From Gyrodactylus bullatarudis (taxonomy: Eukaryota; Platyhelminthes; Monogenea; Gyrodactylidea; Gyrodactylidae): a stretch of DNA of 64,000 nt. The stretch covers positions 26,470 through 90,469 of the forward strand of contig SSNU01000166.1 in assembly GCA_012064415.1 (NCBI GenBank). The letters are read 5' to 3'. This document shows, one piece after another, positions 46,441-60,700 of the stretch (the first letter of the stretch is position 1; every line of letters begins with the position of its first letter). The notes under the pieces were generated by a model that did not search any database, had not been told where the DNA came from, and saw nothing but the letters and a program-made list of their open reading frames with translations. Both the position numbers and the translations under genes were made by a program.

Positions 46441-47403
46441 GTAATTATTTGGGCTCCAAATCTGATCGGAATGATTAAATTTCACTTCAATTTGAACCTT
46501 GTTGAATATAAATACTGATTCATAGTTGTCTTATTAATTTAAGATTTAACTAAAGTACGAATAAAAGTAGATTTATTTTGAATATTACGAACCTTTTAGA
46601 CAACATTGTACTGAGATACTCAAGTGTCTTCTTCAGTGAAAACACCAATAGGAGGTGATGAAGCTGAGTACTTTAGTTTTTAGATATATTGGAGAGTTTA
46701 CATTGCAAGCGTCTCATCCCGATGATTAATAATTATTATATTTATAATCATTGATTATCTCAGTTGCGAAACGTCTGTAGAACTAAGGTTGGTTACATCA
46801 GTAATTATATAATTAAATATACTTTAATTATAATTATTTTTTATTCCTCAATGGAACAGAATTTTAAAATGTAAAGTTTATCTACACCTAGTTAATATGA
46901 AGATAAGAATTAAACAATAAAACTGAATATCACCGTCAAATTTCCGACAGTTTCACAATTTTCAAGAAAACTTCGATTTTCGAAATTTCATTAATTTTCA
47001 AGTAGTGAAAATTATCAAAGAATCAAACTTCAGCTCCTAAACGATAATGAGGTTATGCATCAGAACAGATTTACCATGATTGATTCAGAAAAACTTACTT
47101 TAACAACACTATAACTTTTTAATCTCTAAAATTTCGAAAAAATAGGATTTTGGCGCCAAATCGAAATTTTAAAAATGACCATATTTTTATGAAAATAATT
47201 TTTTTCTCTCCAAATGGTAAAAGTGGGCACCATGAGTAAGATTCCAAATAATCCTCAACTTAATATCAACTAGATTTATCATACTAATGAGTATGCATGA
47301 AATAGAGATATTTATTTGTGAAACAATCAGTTGTTTTCTTACCCTATTCAAATAAAAGTTAATTTTGAAGAAAACAGTGGCCTGGTTTCCTCAAAAATAT
47401 TTT

Positions 47404-47681
47404 GAGCTTGCTGACTCGAAGTCATGCTAGTGTTAAGAACAAACGAAGGATTATTGGTGAATAAAGCTTTATTTTCGTCGGTTCTCTTCAGACCAAACAC
47501 CGACTTTAGATACATTTATATGCATGTAAGTTTAAGGAACATTATAAAATCTGACCAATAGCAATTATTCATCCAAGATTGGTAATTGGTCAGATTTTAT
47601 AAATATTTGAAAATAAAGCTTTATTCACCAATAATACTTCGTTCGTTCTTAACACTAGCATGACTTCGAGTCAGCAAGCTC
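47404..47681. mobile_element. Head-to-head palindromic element with ribozyme-like arm
   Basis: Arms 47404-47476 and 47609-47681 are inverse copies (GAGCTTGCTGACTCGAAGTC at the left edge). An inner inverted pair, AAAATCTGACCAAT and its inverse, lies nearer the centre. The left arm on the minus strand carries TATAAAT, GTCGGTGT, the hammerhead-like motif and AATAAAGC, the same order as at 10616-10680. The two elements are clearly related, though most of their sequence has diverged. The right arm has lost the CTGANGA core. Confidence 0.6.
47454..47497 (-). ncRNA. Type I hammerhead-like motif
   Basis: Read on the minus strand: helix I TTGGT (47496-47492), core CTGAAGA (47491-47485), GAACCGAC, core GAAA (47476-47473), self-complementary helix III AATAAAGCTTTATT, cleavage triplet TTC, helix I 3' strand ACCAA (47458-47454). 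Compared with the motif at 10638, helix I has changed from GGGT/ACCC to TGGT/ACCA, a compensatory pair, and the variable seventh core base differs (A versus T), as the consensus allows. Helix II is again weak. Confidence 0.55.
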
Positions 47682-48471
47682 TAAAAGTTAATTTGATTAA
47701 ATACCAATTCTTCCAGCAGACAATTCGCCCTCAGACTGGGTTAATAATATTTCTGGAATATCTTAAATTCCAACAAGTAGTCTATTTTTCCAAGACTCTA
47801 CTTTTACTCTCTGTAAATATAGAAAAAACATGAAAAGAATTCGTAATAAATTAGATCCATCTATTAAAAAGGATTTGCATTGCTAATTTAATGCATTTAC
47901 AATTCAGATTGAAAAATAACAAATGGACTAATGAATGATTCATGCAGAAACAAGAACCGAACACAGTTTACATTATCAGAGCTCACTAACTTTTGATTCA
48001 CATTACAGCTGATTTTCTTTGAATGAAACTTATTCAGTTATCTAATTATTCTTCTTTTTTAGTTGAACTTTTACTTGATATGGATACTGATTACAGAAGA
48101 CCATTTTAGAATCTGAATTATAATCGTGATCTTTTGAACGTCTTATCTCTAAACCTTCTATGATATAGAAAAATTCCTTAAGCTTATTCATTAAAACATA
48201 TTGTAGAATAGGTTAAATGAAATTCAAGAAGAAAAAATATGTTGTACCTACTTCAAAGTAGATATATGATTATACAAATATACATAGATGCATTTATTTA
48301 AATTTATACAATTTGAATAATAAACTTGAAATACATATAAACATTCAAATAAATAATTAAATTTTCAATTCTAGTACTTTATATGTACAGACAGAATCAA
48401 TCATGATCAAAAAATGAAGCCAAACAAATGATTCAACTAAGGTTTTAATAAAGTCAATAGGTTCTGCTTTG

Positions 48472-48782
48472 TTACACATAACTTGACCACGGATTACAGC
48501 CATCATTGTTGTTAATGCCCTGGGAAAAAGAGACAGATTTTCCTGTAGTTCCCTCAGAACTGTTTGTCAATTTCATGTCTCCAGGATCTAGTATCATAAT
48601 CTGATTGTTTTGTGGCTGATTATGCTGAAGAGTTTGATACAAATTATTAATTGGACGACTAGTGGTATTTGTAGAAGAGCTGTTTTCATCGGGAGAAGAA
48701 ACTGTATCCTTAAGAAGCATCGATGGAGTTCCAGGCTGAGTTATTTGAATTGGATGAAGGATAAACTTTGAACCGTCATGTG
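48472..48782 (-). CDS. Protocadherin last exon: PP1-docking and PDZ-ligand tail
   Basis: The acceptor ACTTTTATAG precedes 48782; CA joins the G of exon C to give Ala. The exon encodes 102 complete residues plus the stop at 48472-48474. It is rich in Ser, Asn, Gln and Thr, with PIQITQPGTPS early, KSVSF (residues ~1159-1163) and the C-terminus NPWSSYV. The apparent start further upstream in the same frame (48840) is intron sequence. Confidence 0.82.
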
Positions 48783-51700
48783 CTATAAAAGTTTGATAAA
48801 TATATTTGAATCTGGAACATATTTTTAAAAACAAATTCAACCAAATAATTTAGGATTCTTGGAAAAAAAATTGTAGAAACTTGATAAAACGTTTACAATT
48901 AAAATTACTGGAACTGCCCGTAATGTCTTTTGAATAATTATAATCATTTTGATAATTATAAATAATTCGACCAAGTGTTTTGCTGAATTATAGCTTTTGA
49001 AATTTTGAGCGTTTTTTAACTGGCGTTGCTGAAAAACGTTAAAGATGAAACGCATCTACCACCGTGGAAATAGAAATAGCCTAATTTTTAATTTTGAAAA
49101 TTAAAATAAGTCGCTCGAGTTTTCATACTAACATAGACACGTAGATTAAGAAAATTAAGGTTCATAAAAAGTTTTTGATTTTTTAAAATGTCACAGGAAC
49201 CCTAGTTTTACTCTGAGATTATCTTTCTCCAGTGCTCAGTGAAAATGATGAATTTCATATCAATACCTATGAGTAATACCATTAGAATTCGAATTACTAG
49301 TAATTCTCAAAACTTGTTTCAAAAAACTTTGAAAGAGAGAATTTTTCTCAAAACTAGCGACCTACTCCAGGCTTTGCTTGAGAAAAGCAATAAATCTTGT
49401 ATAATTCATCCTAGTTTATTCGGATTTACATCAAAATTATCAATGGCAGTAAACTTTTTTCAAAAGTATATATACTTTATTCTATGTATGCAGTTTGGTC
49501 TTGTTTTCTCTTATGTTTCATTACTACTGCGCAATTACCTAATATCTCCTGCTTGATATGTATTTTTATATTTGGGGTAATTTTAAGAGAAAAAAAAAGT
49601 TTTGATAAAGGCATCCATCTCTCTTTGGTGGAATTATAATTTACGTCATTTTTTCCATAAAATATATCTAATCTGATTAGAATTTTTTCTCAGTTAAATT
49701 AAACAAAAGCTTTTCAGAATATGCTTTTGTGTATTTAATAGTGTTGAGGTTTTTTATAGAGCGATAAGGTTCTTCAAAACATTTTTTTCAACGAGCTTAG
49801 CCGATAGTGAACTTTTAATTAGTTTTAAAATTTAGTGAGGTCTTCAATTTCCCCTCTTTGAAGACAATGTTGGAAGTATTTGGTCATCTCAAAGATCTTT
49901 ACCAGCTACATTCCACAAACTAACAAGTAGCTAACCAATGACAATTGAGAATTAGACTCTATTAAAGTCATTTAAAACAGTTTTGAGATTACTTGAAAGT
50001 AGTGAATAAAAGAAGGGAAAGTACTAAATATAAAGTTAATCGAAATGAAGATGAGAATTCACTACTAAAAAATCAAAGTCTAAGCTCAAATTTTTAAAAT
50101 CAATTTTGAAGATTAAAAGCAATTCGATACTGACATTTCGGATCATCATTAGACGAAGAAATCGAATCTGGCCATAGAGGTTCAGAGGAAGTTGCCAAGA
50201 AATAGTTAAATTTTCAAAAATTTGATCATTTTCCTCTGAGATAAGAAAAAAATTCTAATGATTCAATATCTCGCAGTAATGACGAATTCCTGTGAACCTC
50301 TTGAGGCGAATTATAATCTTTTGTCTAATGTTGATTCTAAATACATATACAGGACGATTTCTTCTTCGATTCCTATTGGTCGAAATTTCATTTCAATGTA
50401 CAATTGAAATTTTTAAAAAGTCGTAACCCTTTACAGAGCTTTTACCTGTATTAGCATTTAATTGGTTGAAATTTTAAAAAAAAAAATTTTGAGAAAATTG
50501 AGACAATTTCGAAATTCTAAGGAATGCCTAATTTTTTCAGATAGAATTCTTTCGGAATTTCTTTTTCTTTTAACAAATTTTTGGCTTATTTCATAATGTG
50601 ATCCAAAAAAATTCGTGTTCCTGACTATCCGGAGAAAAATATTGAGAATTCTCATCTTAGTGTCAATCAGGTTTACATTTCTTTATGGTTCATCACTATA
50701 GTGAAACATAAATAATGATAAAAGTTTAAAATTAATTAAAAATTTATAAATGCACTGCTGCTATTCATTGAAAAGTTTTGGTCTTCTTTCAGCTTAAATT
50801 ATTTTCTAATATTCTTGAAGAAAAATTCTTCAACTTTTACTTTTACGATGTTTATTATTTTCAACTAGTTTTAACATTTGAATGGATTTATGAACGTTTT
50901 TGAATCATTTATTTGCAATAATTATTGATCTTAATTATTAATTCTTCACCATGGCTAAAATTACATCTAATCACAAACTTAGAATAAATAAATAGTCCTA
51001 GTTTTTAATTTTGTTTGCATTCGATATTATTACTACTACTGTATTTCATCATTTTCCTTCTGACTAACCTAATGATAACTTTTCCTTCCTCAGTGAGCAT
51101 TCTTGTTCCTTTATTAAATCTTTTTCATTTCTTGGGCAGGTAAAGATGTACATACACTATATGCTACTCTCATGAGAAAATATCTTACTATATCTGAGTA
51201 AAGTAAATTAGAGCATGACAAGAACATAATAAGGAGAAAAATTTGGTTATTTTTCCCCCTCTTATTTGGATTTAGGATCTAACAAAATGTAAACGATGAC
51301 GTGAGAGGATGTTCTAGCTTTCATGAAAATTAAATTTCACTACTAATGAATAAGGAAGAATTTCCTCCACAAACTTTATCAAGAGTACAAGAAATATTTT
51401 GAGGAGATTAATTGATTTTTAATTGTCAGAATGATCTTTAAATATCATCAGTCAGTTGGGCAAACCTTGGGACCATTTTACTCAGCCTCTTAAACGCCAA
51501 ATATATATTATGAACAAAGAAAAAAATATAGATAAATAAATCTGATTGGCCCTTTCATCGGTCTGGGTCGGAGGACGTTACATACATTAGGTAATGTCAA
51601 AAAGCCTAGAAATTATTACAGAAATTCGACAAAATAATGTAAAAATAAGATCAGATCTACAATTTTTTCCTTCTTGGGGCTTAGGTAATATATCCCTCAG

Positions 51701-54700
51701 GTTCATCTTATTTGATAAGAAATGTTACAGCTTACAAATGAATCTCATGCGGATATATTACCTAATCACTTAGAACAAAATAGTTTTAGATAATCTTTGT
51801 GAGTATAGAGGCTGCACTATTAGATTAATAGTAAAATCTCATCTTAATATCAACTAGGCTTAGAAACCTCATGTAATTAAAGACGATTGTGACGATGAAA
51901 AATCGAAAAAATTTAATTCAGTTTTGGATTTGTTTCTTTTGGCGAATGGGGCCTTTTTCTCCGAGCTCCTGATTGTTGCTATTCATTGGTTTTGCATTTT
52001 AATTATACTCAATCTAGGCTAATAAAAAAATAACTGATCAAGTTAATCTTTAAGCAAAAAATCTCCAGAAATCAATATTTCTGTTCATTGTATCATTTTT
52101 CAATATTTCAAAAAATATTAAACAAAAATTCGGCAAAATTCAACAATAAACTCTCTCCTGTCAGATAATGAATTCAAGCAAGAAGAATTTTTTTTCCTTG
52201 TGAAAGGGGTAATCTCGATTCTTGAGATTAGGCAATAACTTAAAGTATGAATGAGAGTTAGCTGTACTATTATAATTATCATCTTTGTATGATATTAGGA
52301 TCATTTGGAGTTTTGAAAAAGATTCCCTGCTCATACCAATCATTAGAAATCGTTGGAAGGAAGGGAAAAGTGTTCCCTACTCTATCTCTCTCTCGATATA
52401 TATATTGAATTTTAGAATGCCCAAAATACTTTTGTGTATCTTTTTCCTTTTTTTATTAATATTTACATTGTGAACGAGTGATTTTCTCAGGGGATACTTC
52501 TTTTTCCCACTATTTCTATATGTTATAATAGATACATCTAGTTAGTTAGTTAGTTAGAGGAGGAGAATTCTTGCATCTACATTTGGCAATCAATGGGAAA
52601 AATTGTTGATTTTCTGTTGATAAAAAACGATGAGGGGAAGTATTACTTACCAAGAGTTGCATAACGATCTGAGGAAAGATTCTTCTGATTAGTTTGACCA
52701 TGTCCAGCAATGTAGTTCGAGTGGGCTATTGTTGTTGAGTTGGTATAATACTTGTAGTTTGTCAAATTCTAAAAAGGAAAAGATATCAATCTGACCCTAA
52801 TCTTCAAAATTATTTGAATTATTGTCGAAAAAAAGGTATTTTATCATAATATACTTTCAGTACCGTGGCTACATTTAACGATAAAAATTCTTTTTTTGTT
52901 AATTTCTTTAGATAAATTTCAATTCTTTCATCATTAAGTTCAGAAGATATCGATAAACTGCTCTTTTCAACAACCTATTTTTCATTTCTCTAGCATAAAT
53001 TTAAGATCATGATCCCTGACACTGAAAAATGAAGAAATGATGCATAATTCAAAGTGGTGTTTTGTCGAAAGTATTATGTATAAAATAACAGAAAGTTTAT
53101 GTTCTTACTCATAGTATAAACTAACTATTAAAGGATTAAAGGAAATATTTAAATTTTTAATCTTTTATTATGTATGAAATTTCGACATGAAATTCGTGTC
53201 AAAAGTTAAAATTGGTCTTCATTTTGTAAACCGTAGAATATAACGGGAAGTATAACTATAGTTTATACTTTACTGCTAATACAGGCTGGTTGTATAACCT
53301 AATCATGCTAAAATAAATAGGCATTTTTTTTAAAGAAAAAAAATTCAATCTGATAAAAAATTGGTTTCCTGGTTTTTCAATGCCTAAAGTTTTCATCAAT
53401 TTAAAAATTTTCAAGCAATTGAATTTCAATAATATTAGACTTAGCTTCCGAAAGAGTTCACAGAAATCCGTCATTATTCTGGGAAAATCGAGTTATTTGA
53501 ATTTTTTGATTATCCAATTTTAGAAAGTTTTATTTTTTTGGATATGGCGAGTTCTTCTCAACCTCTATGGCCAGATTTGAATTCTTCGTCTAATGATGAT
53601 CTGAAATTTGCTTTCAATATTCAAAATCGATATAAATTAAATGTTGCAAAAGTAGAAATTTAACGTATTTTTCAGATTCAAAAAGGGACCTATTTCTTGT
53701 TTGACTGATTTTTTTAAAGCTCATTTCATAATGGGATCCAAAAATTATTTGAAATCTGACAATAGTGTTCATTTTTGCATTTTAAATTTATTTTTGGATT
53801 GCTTGAGACTCTACAGACCCAAAAAAGTTCCCAGGATCACTGGTTCCATAAAACACAATCAGGTAGTATTTTCAGCCTGCTGAAATTTTGAAGGGAATAG
53901 TTCTTTCAATTCGGCATGAATTAATTGGATTTCTCTCAATTGTGTTAAGCATCCTTGAATTCTAAAAGAATAGTCAATCTTTTAGATTTTAATCAGGCTC
54001 TCTTAAAAGAACCATTCTTCAAAAAGTGGGTTTCCTACAAAATATCAAAGGTTGAATGTTCCTCTTCAATGATTTTACCTTGATTAGAACAAATAAAATT
54101 AATTTGTAGATGCTTTGTTATCATGAATAGTTTGGAACAACAGAATCGTTATCAGATGATAGTAGGAAACAATGAATTTCTGATAAATTTCCAGAATCTC
54201 AGATTGGTGTAAACTCCAAATTTTATGATCTAGCTCTCTCCATATCTTTTTTTATCCCAAGCTATCTAATTTTTTTTATAATTGTGAAATCAATTTCGCT
54301 ATTCAACAAGGAATCAATCATAAAAAAAGTCAGACATCAAGGCATATAATGTAACATTATATATATATACCTCTTACATTTACCACAAGAAAACATTCGA
54401 AATAGCAACAATCTTGCGTGTGTTTTTCAATATAATATTTTATCATAACAGCTAAAGTAAAAAAAACGTTTAATCCTTCCTTCCCTACACACACTCTGGT
54501 TATTATTAGGCTTGGATGAAATTTCGTAAAACTAATGAAACCGCATGTAATTTTGTTTAAATAATCTTTGAGCTATTTTAAATTATTCCACTAGGTCTGA
54601 TAGGCTGAGTCAACTCTTTAAACACTGCTGGTATGAAATACTCCTTAGCCCTTAATGTCCCAGACACATTTTTTCTTCAGGAAAAATCTGAAAATTTGTT

Positions 54701-57700
54701 TACTAACTGTATTTTGTGTTTAGATTAAAGTAGTGAAAGAATTTTTTGATAATCTTTTAAGATGACGAAGTTATGATATGTGATAGAAATAGCCCACTGG
54801 GACTCCTGAGGTTTGACTACTTGAAAGCGACACACTAATTCATTTGTATATTACAGATGTTTATTAATTATGTTTATGAAAATTTATGAAACAATTACGT
54901 TCTTTAGTCAAACATAAGTTAACAAAACACTTGATACATTCATAAGAACAGTGATTTTTGCAATTCTGACATCTTTTACGCGTCGAAACAGCTGGTAAAT
55001 GGCCAATTTCATCGAAACGAACGCTTTCATTAGGTAACAAGACTTTGTGGCGCTTCAATGCAGGCTCCTCAAATGACATTTCTTTGAGTGAAGGTCTTCC
55101 CCTTCTTCTTTCTTCGAAATTTCCTTTCATCATTGCTTGAGTAATATTGAGCAGGAAATTCCTTCTTCGTATTGGGACCAAGTTCATTTTACGACAACGT
55201 TCTTTGTAGACAATATATGCATTTACACTGGCACTAACTAATATTTGCCACAAAATGTACAGATACCAATGTTTAGACTTATATGAAGGCCTTAGCGGGC
55301 AACCAAGGAGTCATGAAGATCAACTCCACCCATCTTCTGATTGTATGCGACTACAAAGTTTGGCCTCTGGATTGGAATCATCTTTTTAGCCCCTTTATCA
55401 AAGCGACTTATAGCCTTATAAGGCTCAGCTCCAACGAAAGTAGAAATTATATTTACTGCTCTCTTATCAAAACATTTGGCAACTAAGAAATTGTTGGATA
55501 TTTCAACTCTTTGGTCGACTGGAGGATCAGACTTTTTAAGGAGACTTCTCTAACTGGAGACTTGCATCCTCTAAAGGGGATCATAAGCTCATCCACGGAA
55601 TTGTGTTCTTCAAAGTTTTTCTGAATGCATTGTTTTCGGAATAATTCGATCCAGTCTCGCATCTTCCAATATTTTTCTGATTTTTTTCCGTTAGATGCAA
55701 GAGATTGTGAGCGAAATGCAGAATAGAAACTAGCTTTTGATATCGGTTTCTTGTGATTATATCTGCAATTGCATCGATTCTGGTTTCAGACTCCCAATAC
55801 ATGCGAACTGCAGGTAAACGTACTAAGCCCATATACAAATGGATGCCCAAGATTTTATAAGCTTCGGTCATGGACATGTTAACAGAAGAATTGTATTTTT
55901 GAACCGAATAAATATTTGTTTGTTCTCTCATCATTGTCATCATCTTGGGAGTTATGTATTCTTGATAGACTTTGAAGGGATCTACTACCAGACTGAACAA
56001 TTTTGTAGGCTGATATGTGAACAGACATGGCTCAGGCTTGAAATCTTTGATAACCCATTTGAGATTGCCATCTATTATATCTTTTTGTTGTGGTAGTTCT
56101 GGTTCTTCTTCTTCGTCTTCTATACGCCCGATAATATCAATTTCACTTATACAGGACTCATCACTATTGAACCCTTCTATATCAGATTGGTCACGAGTAA
56201 GCTGATCAACAAAAGACATGCTGGGTAAGAATTGAGCTCATGGTTACCATCATACTTTTATAAAACCCATTGGTACAAGTTGTACCGTACAAAAATAGCC
56301 AATAATGATAGATCTGAGGAAAAAAAATTCCCACCATACGTATTACATGCTTTCAACCAGGGGTCCCACTGGCCTATTTCTATCACATAACTTTGAAGGT
56401 CCATCACTTGGAAACGGTTTAAGATATCAATATAAATAAAACTTCATTGTATAGTGTAACTAGTAATCTATTTCGTAAAAAATCTTTACAGGCCTGACAT
56501 GCTAGTAACTAATTTTAAAATCCTAATTCATGTTCCCATTTATTTATTTGTTCTCATCAATCAAATCTCAAACTTTGAATAATCACTGTGCTGATAATTT
56601 TTATCTTTCAGTGTTGAAATTAACATTATTCGATAGAAAATAAGTTGATATTTATGATACAGTTAAAATAAATTAGTTAGGTTGAAATTTGTCAAAGCCA
56701 TGGCCGTTTTAATTATATGTGATAGAAATATCACTGTGGGACTTTAAGGACTAGATTTAAATTTTCATTTTCGGTGTGGCGTAGTGGTATCTCTCTCACC
56801 TCTCATTCGGGCCCTCTTACTCTCGGTCCTAGGTTCAAACCCTCCCACACCGGGCACATTGAACACTCTTTCCCTGTTCCGTTATTTGTACAAATCAGTT
56901 CTATAAATAAATATAAATGTTTCTATTTCAAAAAAAAAATGTCTTAATCTTTTGAAATTCAAAATCCGAAAAATGAAAAATTTAATTTTTAACTGCATAG
57001 AATTAATAAAATTAACAAAAATTAAAATAAAAAACGTTCAAAATTTGATGATTTCCGAAATTTTGTTTATTTCATACCAGAAGCATTTAGAGAGTTGACT
57101 CAGCCAGACCTGGTGGAATGAATTAAAAATAGCTCAAAGATTATTCAAAGAAAATTACAGGTGGTTTCATTAGTTTTACGAAATTTCATCTAAATCTACT
57201 GGTTATCAATCGAGGAAATTTTAAGGTTATATTATTGAATTTTGAATATTAGTGATCAAAAGGATGAAAACTCAATCAAAATCGAGAAATTAACAAATGT
57301 TTGAAGCTTATTTGTTTAAAATGTTGGACGACCAATCAGATCGATTCCTCCTATTTAGTTGGCATGTTGTAAATGACATTATAATTGAATAAATTCGTAT
57401 GTTTCTACTTATAAGTAGAAACTAATTATAATTATAAGTAGTTCATATTTATTTTATTATTATTATTATTATTAAGTAATAGATTATGACTTTAAAATCC
57501 AAAATCTGAGTTTAAAGTTATATTTTTACGTTTTGAAGGCATAAAATTTGAGGCCCTAGTGATTACAAAGGCTTTAAAAATAATACTCTAAAATATATCC
57601 AAGTTCATTTTTGTGAGTTTTAGAATCTTTTGCTTTTACTATCTAAAATCTGCTTGTTAAGACTTTTTCAAAGTACTTATTACGTATTGAATTTTAATTG

Positions 57701-60700
57701 TCAAGATAATAAATGATAAACAGTTCCAAACAATGATGATTCAAAACAAAAGATTTGCAAAAATAATAATAGCTAGTTGTTCATAAATGTGAGAAATTCA
57801 AAAGATTATATCACATGGCTATTTGTATAGAAGAACAAAATGTAATATCTATAACAAATCATGGCGTAAATTTGCCCAATTTTAACCTTGCATAAATAAA
57901 TATGAATATTGAAACGTGTAGACTTGTAAAAATTCGCTCATGTGATATGTATAGCGAGAGAAAAGTTATTTGTCTACAACTATATTGCCTCTGTATAACA
58001 TGGTCTGTTTATCTGGATGGAAAGGGACTCCATTGATATATAGATGATGTACCATAAATACCATTATTAAGATAAATTCACCACTAATTGAATGTCCAAA
58101 TGGATGTTTCCACTTTTTTTCGATCATAATTATCGAAGAAAACGACAAGCTAAAATCTTACATGAAAAAATGACCATTAATCAAGATTAACTCGAAAGGA
58201 AGGTCATGTTTTTCTTGTCTGAATTAATGAATTGTCCACACTAACTCTTGTAATCTTTCTAGTTTTCTTTTTTAAAGTACAGGTTTATAATGGTTTATAA
58301 TTTTGAGCAAAAACTTACGGAATCCAGTGAAGAATCATCCATAATTTTTCCATCAAAATTGTCTGACTTTAGAAGGGTATCTGTACTCTTAACGAGTCGA
58401 TTACGATTAATTTGATAAGTTGGATCCATAACACCATACACTGAGTTTGATATTGGACTATTCGGTCCTTGAATTTCATAGTGGACTGGATACTTTAGGC
58501 TACCAAAGGATTTCGTGTAATCCGATCTAATGTTCGACTGAGACATTGGAATACTACTAGGAGATATACAGCAGAAAAGAAATCTTAAACATCGGTCGTA
58601 CTTTGAATTGCTCCCATGTATCATTGAATGGTTAATATGCCAGTTTCTCGCAAATAAAATTAGACCCAATGTCGCCAAAAGTAGAAGGAGGACAAGGCCA
58701 AGGGCCAAGATAAGAATTCCATCATTTCCAAAGCGTAATAAACCATAATTTGATTTTTCTGAAGCTCCTTCATTTATTGTAAAGTAATTTTGATGGCTCG
58801 ATCGTGCTGGAATGTCTGTAACTTTGACTATGAAATAAATGGAACTTTCGCGAATTGGAACGCCCATGTCTTTAACGATAACCTTGAATAAGTAATTTCC
58901 ATTTTCAGACTCTTTCATGTTCCGACTTAGTTGAACTATACCTAGAATAAATCAAAGATTATTTTAAAAAAATTCTGAGAATCTTGAGAAAAAATTATTT
59001 CATTGGAATCGATCTTGTTGAAGTGAGAAGTGATATAATATACCTGGTATATGAATTTGAAAAGAAAATCAAATCTGCTAAATACGGTGATCCAAGATCC
59101 GTCTAAAAAAATAGGTAATAAACGGTTGCTTTTTATATTTCTGATAAAACTAACTAGAATTATTTTTTTCTAGGTCCTTAGGTAATATATCTGACAGGTT
59201 CGTCGTATTTGGTTATGGATAAGCCCATGTCGCTGAATGTTACAGCTTACTAATGGATCAAATACATCTAGGTTCAAATCTCAGGTTTTGGCATACAAAT
59301 GAGTCCAAAAGACGACGAAACGTGTCTATATGTCTATCAAAGATGCATACTTAGATTATTTCTAAATGCTCTGAGAGCTTCTTTTGTACTAGTCATGGTG
59401 GGATCCATTAGTAAGCTGTAACATTCAACTACATGGGCTAATCCATAACCAAATACGACGAACCTGTCGGATATATTACCTAAGCACCTATAACCTAGTT
59501 AATCTTTTTAAGTATAGGTGCTGTACTATTCATTAATCTGATATAACGAATAATGACCGTATTTTTTCTCAAATTCGTGAAAGTGGGTCACTGGATTTTA
59601 AAAAATATGTCAGATTTCTAACTTCATATTAATCAGCTTTAAAAGATTGAATTTTGATTAGTGTTCTTTTAAAATTCCTAGAAGAATATCAATGGGTTTA
59701 ATATGAATTTATCTTGTCTCATGCAAGGTCATTCTTTATGTAATATTGTTAGAAATTGCTTTATCAAGAAAAACAATAATCTATTACTGTTTAGCATCGA
59801 ACAGAAATATGAAACTTGAATGAATTATAATGCTTAAAGTTATTCTTTTGCTAGCTAAAGTAAAAAGAAATCATTCTTTAGGCATATACTGTGTGCGTAT
59901 ATATCATGGATTTTATCTTTTGTTGGAAAGCAATTTTTCCCAATTTCTTTCATATACATGGGATAAAAAGCATGTTATTTGGAAATTAACATTGCAAAGT
60001 ATATATTTAGATATATAGAATAAATTCCCATAGAAGAAAAAAGAGAGGTCATGTGAATAAGCGCATACTCACCTGAGGTGGGATCGATCCTTAGGAAGTT
60101 GTCAATAGTAACATTGAGCCCCTTATCCAATGGTCCCAAATATAAAAGATCATGTACAAAGGGTCCATTAATGAGATCAGAATCTTTTGAGTTAATTGTC
60201 AAAATATCATAGTTGATGAGTTCCTTATTGGAGAGGAGAAAGGTCTTGTTGTCTGTCTGTGGAAATGTGATTATCGGATCATTGTCATTTACATCTTCAA
60301 TGTTTATAATAATTTCACAAGTTGATGTATGGCTTATACTCCGGTTATAAATTCCCGTATGACCATTATCAACAGCTTGAATGCTAAACTCATAGCTTGC
60401 TCTTTTCTCACGATCTAACGACTGAGTTGTATTGAGGTAAAAGCGTTTCTCTCTATGCTCTTGTTCCGCTTCATCCACAGACCATATCTGAAAGGGAAGT
60501 CCATACTGTTTTATTCTCAAGTTCAACGAGTTTGCATTTTGATCCAGATCAAATACTGAGATTTCACCAACACAAATGCCACCCGGTTCATTCTCCCTTA
60601 CAGAAAAGTGCATTGGACAAATGTGAAACTCGGGCTTGTTATCATTTTCATCAAGGATTTCAATGTTGAAACGAATCTGACTTTCAAGACTTGGACTACC

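Larger units (their letters stand above)
46450..48471. other. Gene-free stretch with FB-1 fragments
   Basis: FB-1 pieces are at 46890-47100 and 47120-47275; the second matches the right half of 12478-12954, including GGATTTTGGCGCCAAATCG. The palindromic element at 47404-47681 is listed separately. From 47690 to 48471 I see only AT-rich DNA, the 3' flank of the protocadherin gene. Confidence 0.45.
54508..57203. mobile_element. FB-2 foldback element interrupted by piggyBac and SINE
   Basis: Arms at 54508-54642 and 57069-57203 are inverse copies: GGATGAAATTTCGTAAAACT on the left pairs with the right edge, and GAGTTGACTCAGCC / GGCTGAGTCAACTC near the inner ends. The family also occurs at 18803-19105. 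Between the arms are a piggyBac element (54652-56747) and a SINE (56773-56939). The whole nest lies in the protocadherin intron between exons B and C. Confidence 0.6.

Noticed and set aside
54864..56219. piggyBac as a domesticated PGBD host gene
   Set aside because: Frame breaks, an internal deletion removing a catalytic Asp, and retained TTAA-flanked ends point to a dead transposon.
59270..59285. B-box-like GGTTCAAATCT suggesting another SINE or tRNA
   Set aside because: No A box at a suitable distance, no acceptor stem, and it lies in the loop of a foldback element.
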